Shown here: one piece after another, positions 4,881 through 7,294 of the stretch
Layout of the letters: every line of letters starts with the position of its first letter
Numbering within the stretch: the first letter of the stretch is position 1
Assembly (NCBI GenBank): GCA_003530935.1
Contig: DPEO01000148.1
Coordinates: forward strand, 1-7,294
DNA from: Desulfomicrobiaceae bacterium
GTDB lineage: Bacteria > Desulfobacterota > Desulfovibrionia > Desulfovibrionales > Desulfomicrobiaceae
DNA: 7,294 nucleotides
Direction of reading: 5' to 3'
The notes under the pieces: model-generated
What the model was told of the DNA's origin: nothing
Seen by the model: the letters and a program-made list of their open reading frames with translations, nothing else
Database searches by the model: none
Made by a program: the position numbers and the translations under genes

Positions 4881-5622
4881 GTGCGCCAGCGCTTTCCTGC
4901 GCGGCAATCCAGGCCATGGCTTCCGCGAGATCAAGAGTGCCCGTATAGATGGCCTTGCCGGTGACCGCGCCCTGAAGCCCCTGGGCGCACAAGGGATACA
5001 ACCGCTGGATATCAACCAATGTCGTCACCCCGCCGGCAGCGATGACCGGCAGATGCGTCAGGGAAAGCAGCCGCGCATAGCACGACGGATCCACACCGCT
5101 TCCCGTGCCGTCGCGACTGATGTCGGTGTACACCACGAAGGCCGCCCCCGCCGCCTCGAGGCGAGGGAACACATCCTCCACCGTGAGCCCGGCGTCCGCC
5201 ACCCAGCCCTTGGTCTTGAGCCGACCGTCGCGGGCGTCCAAGGAGACCCCGATACGGCCGGGAAATGCCGCGCAAAGCGCGGCGAAAAGCTCCGGGTCCT
5301 CCAGGGCGATGGTACCGATGATGAGCCGCGTGACCCCGGCATCGAAATAGGCCTGGGCCACTTCCCGGCTGCGGATGCCGCCGCCGAGTTGCACAGGGAT
5401 GGATACCGCCGCACACAACCGGGCGATGAGGTCCCGATTCCGGGGTTCGCCGCTGAACGCCCCGTCCAAATCCACCACATGGAGCCAACGCGCCCCCTGG
5501 TCTTGCCAATGGAGCGCCATGGCCACCGGATCTTCGCCAAACACCGTCACCTGATGGGCCTCTCCCTGGCGCAGACGCACGCAGCGGCCGTCCTTGATAT
5601 CCACCGCAGGAAAAACAATCAT
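4867..5622 (-). CDS. hisA: Phosphoribosylformimino-5-aminoimidazole carboxamide ribotide isomerase
   Basis: A 251-residue cytoplasmic (beta/alpha)8-barrel enzyme that converts ProFAR to PRFAR, the fourth step of histidine synthesis. What is seen: F-P-A-V-D-I-K-D-G (4-12) with the general base Asp8, V-V-D-L-D-G-A (49-55), Q-L-G-G-G-I-R (78-84) phosphate site, G-V-S-L-D-A-R-D-G (125-133) with the catalytic Asp129, Y-T-D-I-S-R-D-G-T (165-173), and A-A-G-G-V (195-199), the second phosphate site. All key residues are intact and the length is close to the family norm of about 245, with a short extra tail. ATG at 5622 has an AGAGG site and lies 9 bases after the lipoprotein stop, so it is the last gene visible in the tatC-hisB-lipoprotein-hisA unit. 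Its 3' end lies in a local direct repeat. Confidence 0.98.
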   Translation of the reverse strand: MIVFPAVDIKDGRCVRLRQGEAHQVTVFGEDPVAMALHWQDQGARWLHVVDLDGAFSGEPRNRDLIARLCAAVSIPVQLGGGIRSREVAQAYFDAGVTRLIIGTIALEDPELFAALCAAFPGRIGVSLDARDGRLKTKGWVADAGLTVEDVFPRLEAAGAAFVVYTDISRDGTGSGVDPSCYARLLSLTHLPVIAAGGVTTLVDIQRLYPLCAQGLQGAVTGKAIYTGTLDLAEAMAWIAAQESAGAPSPQ

Positions 5623-5631
5623 GCCAACCTC

Positions 5632-6258
5632 TTACAGCCCCAATTCCCGAAATCCTTGTGCCACGGCCTCCCGCGCCAACTCCACGGCAGAGAGCCACCG
5701 GCCCTGGCGGCGGGCAAACCTCCCCGCCAAGAAAAGATTTTCCACAAGCCCGCGCTGCTCTTCCTCATAATGAAAGCGCCGCACTGCGCCCGAGGCAGTC
5801 TCCACCACGTAGAGATCCAGAATCACGTGCGCAGGCCGGTCCACCCCCCACTCTCCACCGATGCGATCTTCCCACAAGAGCACGAAAGGGACGAGTACGA
5901 AATCCGCCTCGGCGCAGCGCCCCACCTCCTGCCAGTAACGCACGGCGCTGACGTGCCGCCCGTCCGTGCTCTGGGCCAGGACGCGCTCGCCACACCCCGC
6001 CACCGCCTGCGGCGTAACCACCGGGCGAGGACGTTTGGCCGCCTCTTCCAGCAGGATCCGGGTCAGTGCGGCCCGGTCCTCAGGGCGCATGACCACTTTT
6101 TCCTCAGGCAATACCCCGGCCAAGAGCTCCCAATCCGCCTGGGGCAGCACCGGAGCAGCCACCGCCATACGGGCGTTTTCCGGCATGGGCGGCATGGTGA
6201 CTCGGGGCGCGCAAGCGGCAAGAAGGACAACGCCCAACAGCGCCATGATCTTTTTCAT
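5632..6258 (-). CDS. Predicted outer-membrane lipoprotein of unknown function in the his/tat operon
   Basis: A 208-residue lipoprotein. What is seen: M-K-K, a hydrophobic core and the lipobox L-L-A-A-C (12-16), with Ala after Cys16, which fits sorting to the outer membrane. The mature part has two further cysteines (89 and 115), a likely disulfide in the periplasm, a beta-rich block (A-D-F-V-L-V-P-F-V-L-L-W-E at 118-130, V-I-L-D-L-Y-V-V-E-T at 145-154) and a charged C-terminal helix (about 165-206). I do not recognise the family; the central block recalls lipoproteins with a TolB/CsgG-like N-terminal fold, which is only a loose resemblance. The start ATG at 6258 overlaps the hisB stop as ATGA and has GGGAGG upstream, so translation is coupled to hisB. 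Nothing links it to histidine synthesis except position. Confidence 0.88.
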   Translation of the reverse strand: MKKIMALLGVVLLAACAPRVTMPPMPENARMAVAAPVLPQADWELLAGVLPEEKVVMRPEDRAALTRILLEEAAKRPRPVVTPQAVAGCGERVLAQSTDGRHVSAVRYWQEVGRCAEADFVLVPFVLLWEDRIGGEWGVDRPAHVILDLYVVETASGAVRRFHYEEEQRGLVENLFLAGRFARRQGRWLSAVELAREAVAQGFRELGL

Positions 6259-6845
6259 ACGTCCAATCCTCCCTTGGTGCTGAGCACACCGGAGCGCTCC
6301 CGCCGCACGGCCTGACGCATGGCAAGACCCATGGCCTTGAACGCGGCTTCCAGCAGATGATGGGCATTGGCCCCGTAACAAAGCTCCACATGCAAATTGC
6401 AGCCCGCCCGAAAGGCGAGGCTCTTCCAAAACTCCCGCCACAAGTCGGCCTCTTCGCCCGCGACCATGGGCGGGAGAAGTTCCATTCCCCGCGCCACCAG
6501 ATACGGCCGGCCGGAAAAATCCACCACCACCCGCGCTAGAGCCTCGTCCATGGGCACCAGGGCCGCCCCTACCCGGGCAATGCCGACCCGATCGCCCAAG
6601 GCCTCACGCATGGCGTCCCCCAGGCAGAGCCCCAGGTCTTCCACCGTATGGTGGGCATCGATGACGAGATCGCCCTCGGCACGCACCGAGAGATCAAACC
6701 CCGCCCAATGGGCCCACAAGGTGAGCATATGGTCGGCAAAAGCATAACCAGTGGCAACCGTCGCTTGGCCCTGACCATCGAGGCGAAGTTCCACCTCGAT
6801 AGCGGTTTCCGTGGTGCGACGGCGGATATTGGCATGACGGGTCAT
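6255..6845 (-). CDS. hisB: Imidazoleglycerol-phosphate dehydratase
   Basis: A 196-residue cytoplasmic, Mn-dependent enzyme that dehydrates imidazoleglycerol phosphate to imidazole acetol phosphate in histidine synthesis. What is seen: R-R-R-T-T-E-T (8-14), F-A-D-H-M-L (36-41), D-A-H-H-T-V-E-D (63-70), V-P-M-D-E-A-L-A (97-104), S-G-R-P-Y-L (111-116), L-H-V-E-L (151-155) and G-A-N-A-H-H-L-L-E-A-A-F-K-A (158-171). The metal-binding histidines and glutamates (His39, His65, His66, Glu69, His162, His163, Glu166) are all present. It is the monofunctional form, without the HisB-N phosphatase domain of enterobacteria. The start overlaps the tatC stop as ATGA with a GAGGAGGAG site, and its own stop overlaps the lipoprotein start the same way. 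The end S-T-K-G-G-L is the usual family tail. Confidence 0.98.
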   Translation of the reverse strand: MTRHANIRRRTTETAIEVELRLDGQGQATVATGYAFADHMLTLWAHWAGFDLSVRAEGDLVIDAHHTVEDLGLCLGDAMREALGDRVGIARVGAALVPMDEALARVVVDFSGRPYLVARGMELLPPMVAGEEADLWREFWKSLAFRAGCNLHVELCYGANAHHLLEAAFKAMGLAMRQAVRRERSGVLSTKGGLDV

Positions 6846-7294
6846 GCGGCCTCCTCCTCAGGGATCGGTTTCTTTGTGCTAAAGAGATACGCTACCCAAA
6901 TGCCGATCTCATAGAGCAGCATCAAAGGAGCTGCCATCAGGAGCTGCGAGACCACATCGGGCGGAGTGAGGATGGTGGCCACAATAAACGTGATCAACAT
7001 CGCATACTTTTGTTTTTGGCGCAGCCATTTGCCCGTCACGATGCCAAGACGGGCCAAGAAAAAGATCACGAGAGGCAGTTCAAAGATCACCCCAAAGGCA
7101 ATGAGCATCTGCACCGCAAAGCTGAAATATTCTTTCAGCGAAGGCATGGGCTTGACGATATCCGTGGCGTAGCCAACAAAAAATTGAAAGCCAAAGGGAA
7201 AGACTACGAAATACCCAAAACACGCCCCCACGACAAAAAATATGGCGGACAACAAGGCAATGGGGATCAAATACTTGCGCTCTGACTCATAGAG
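6842..7294 (-). CDS. tatC: Sec-independent protein translocase subunit TatC, C-terminal part
   Basis: The last 150 residues of TatC, the multi-spanning receptor of the twin-arginine translocase that exports folded proteins; the N-terminal third lies beyond the right edge. What is seen: L-Y-E-S-E-R-K-Y at the very start, matching the cytoplasmic loop of Escherichia coli TatC (LYKHER) with its functionally important Glu103, then F-G-Y-F-V-V-F-P-F-G-F, F-G-V-I-F-E-L-P-L-V-I (with the intramembrane Glu), L-T-P-P-D-V-V-S-Q and Y-E-I-G-I-W-V-A. The tail is acidic (P-E-E-E-A-A). The gene overlaps hisB by four bases. Anaerobes of this type use Tat to export periplasmic hydrogenases and formate dehydrogenases; no such substrate gene is in the window. 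Confidence 0.97.
   Translation of the reverse strand, partial: LYESERKYLIPIALLSAIFFVVGACFGYFVVFPFGFQFFVGYATDIVKPMPSLKEYFSFAVQMLIAFGVIFELPLVIFFLARLGIVTGKWLRQKQKYAMLITFIVATILTPPDVVSQLLMAAPLMLLYEIGIWVAYLFSTKKPIPEEEAA

Noticed and set aside
3556..6315. A 919-codon plus-strand open frame
   Set aside because: It runs through the polyferredoxin gene in another frame and then antisense to hisA and the lipoprotein gene. It is R/P/H-rich without domains, as expected from the high GC content.

Overview
The window is GC-rich bacterial chromosome. Its gene content fits an anaerobic, sulfate-reducer-like deltaproteobacterium, close to Desulfovibrionales. It carries a tatC-hisB-lipoprotein-hisA cluster, a split pair of YeeE/YedE sulfur-transport proteins, a Met-rich ZraP-like periplasmic protein and a membrane polyferredoxin. 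The taxonomic placement is inferred from gene content and style only; no rRNA or other marker is present.

Left block (1-1343, minus strand): two adjacent YeeE/YedE genes separated by one base (1343-807, then 805-275), followed 33 bases later by the N-terminal part of a Kef-type (CPA2) cation/proton antiporter that runs off the left edge. They look like one transcription unit. The two YeeE/YedE proteins each carry one half of the Cys motif set of a full-length thiosulfate/sulfur-compound transporter.

Divergent regulatory gap (1344-1983): no convincing gene, but a near-consensus sigma-54 promoter at 1914-1931 faces right, 53 bases before the next start codon.

Middle block (1984-4774, plus strand): a ZraP/Spy-like protein with a Met-rich 15-bp tandem-repeat tail and an in-frame TGA inside its signal peptide (2023-2025), followed by a strong intrinsic terminator (2557-2591). 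After about 330 bases without a clear gene come a small membrane-associated conserved hypothetical protein (2923-3420) and, 19 bases later, a NapH-like membrane polyferredoxin (3440-4774). The last two probably act together.

Right block (7294-4867, minus strand): tatC (5' end off the window), hisB, an outer-membrane-type lipoprotein, and hisA. They are joined by two ATGA overlaps and a 9-base gap, so they are a tightly coupled operon. hisA and the polyferredoxin gene converge on a 92-base intergenic segment that contains a hairpin bracketed by imperfect direct repeats.

The most unusual signal is the ZraP-like gene: a sigma-54 promoter, a good ribosome binding site, an intact signal peptide and mature protein, but a TGA codon at position 14 followed closely by a strong two-tier RNA hairpin. 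The simplest explanation is a point mutation or sequencing error. A conditional readthrough gate is a testable alternative.
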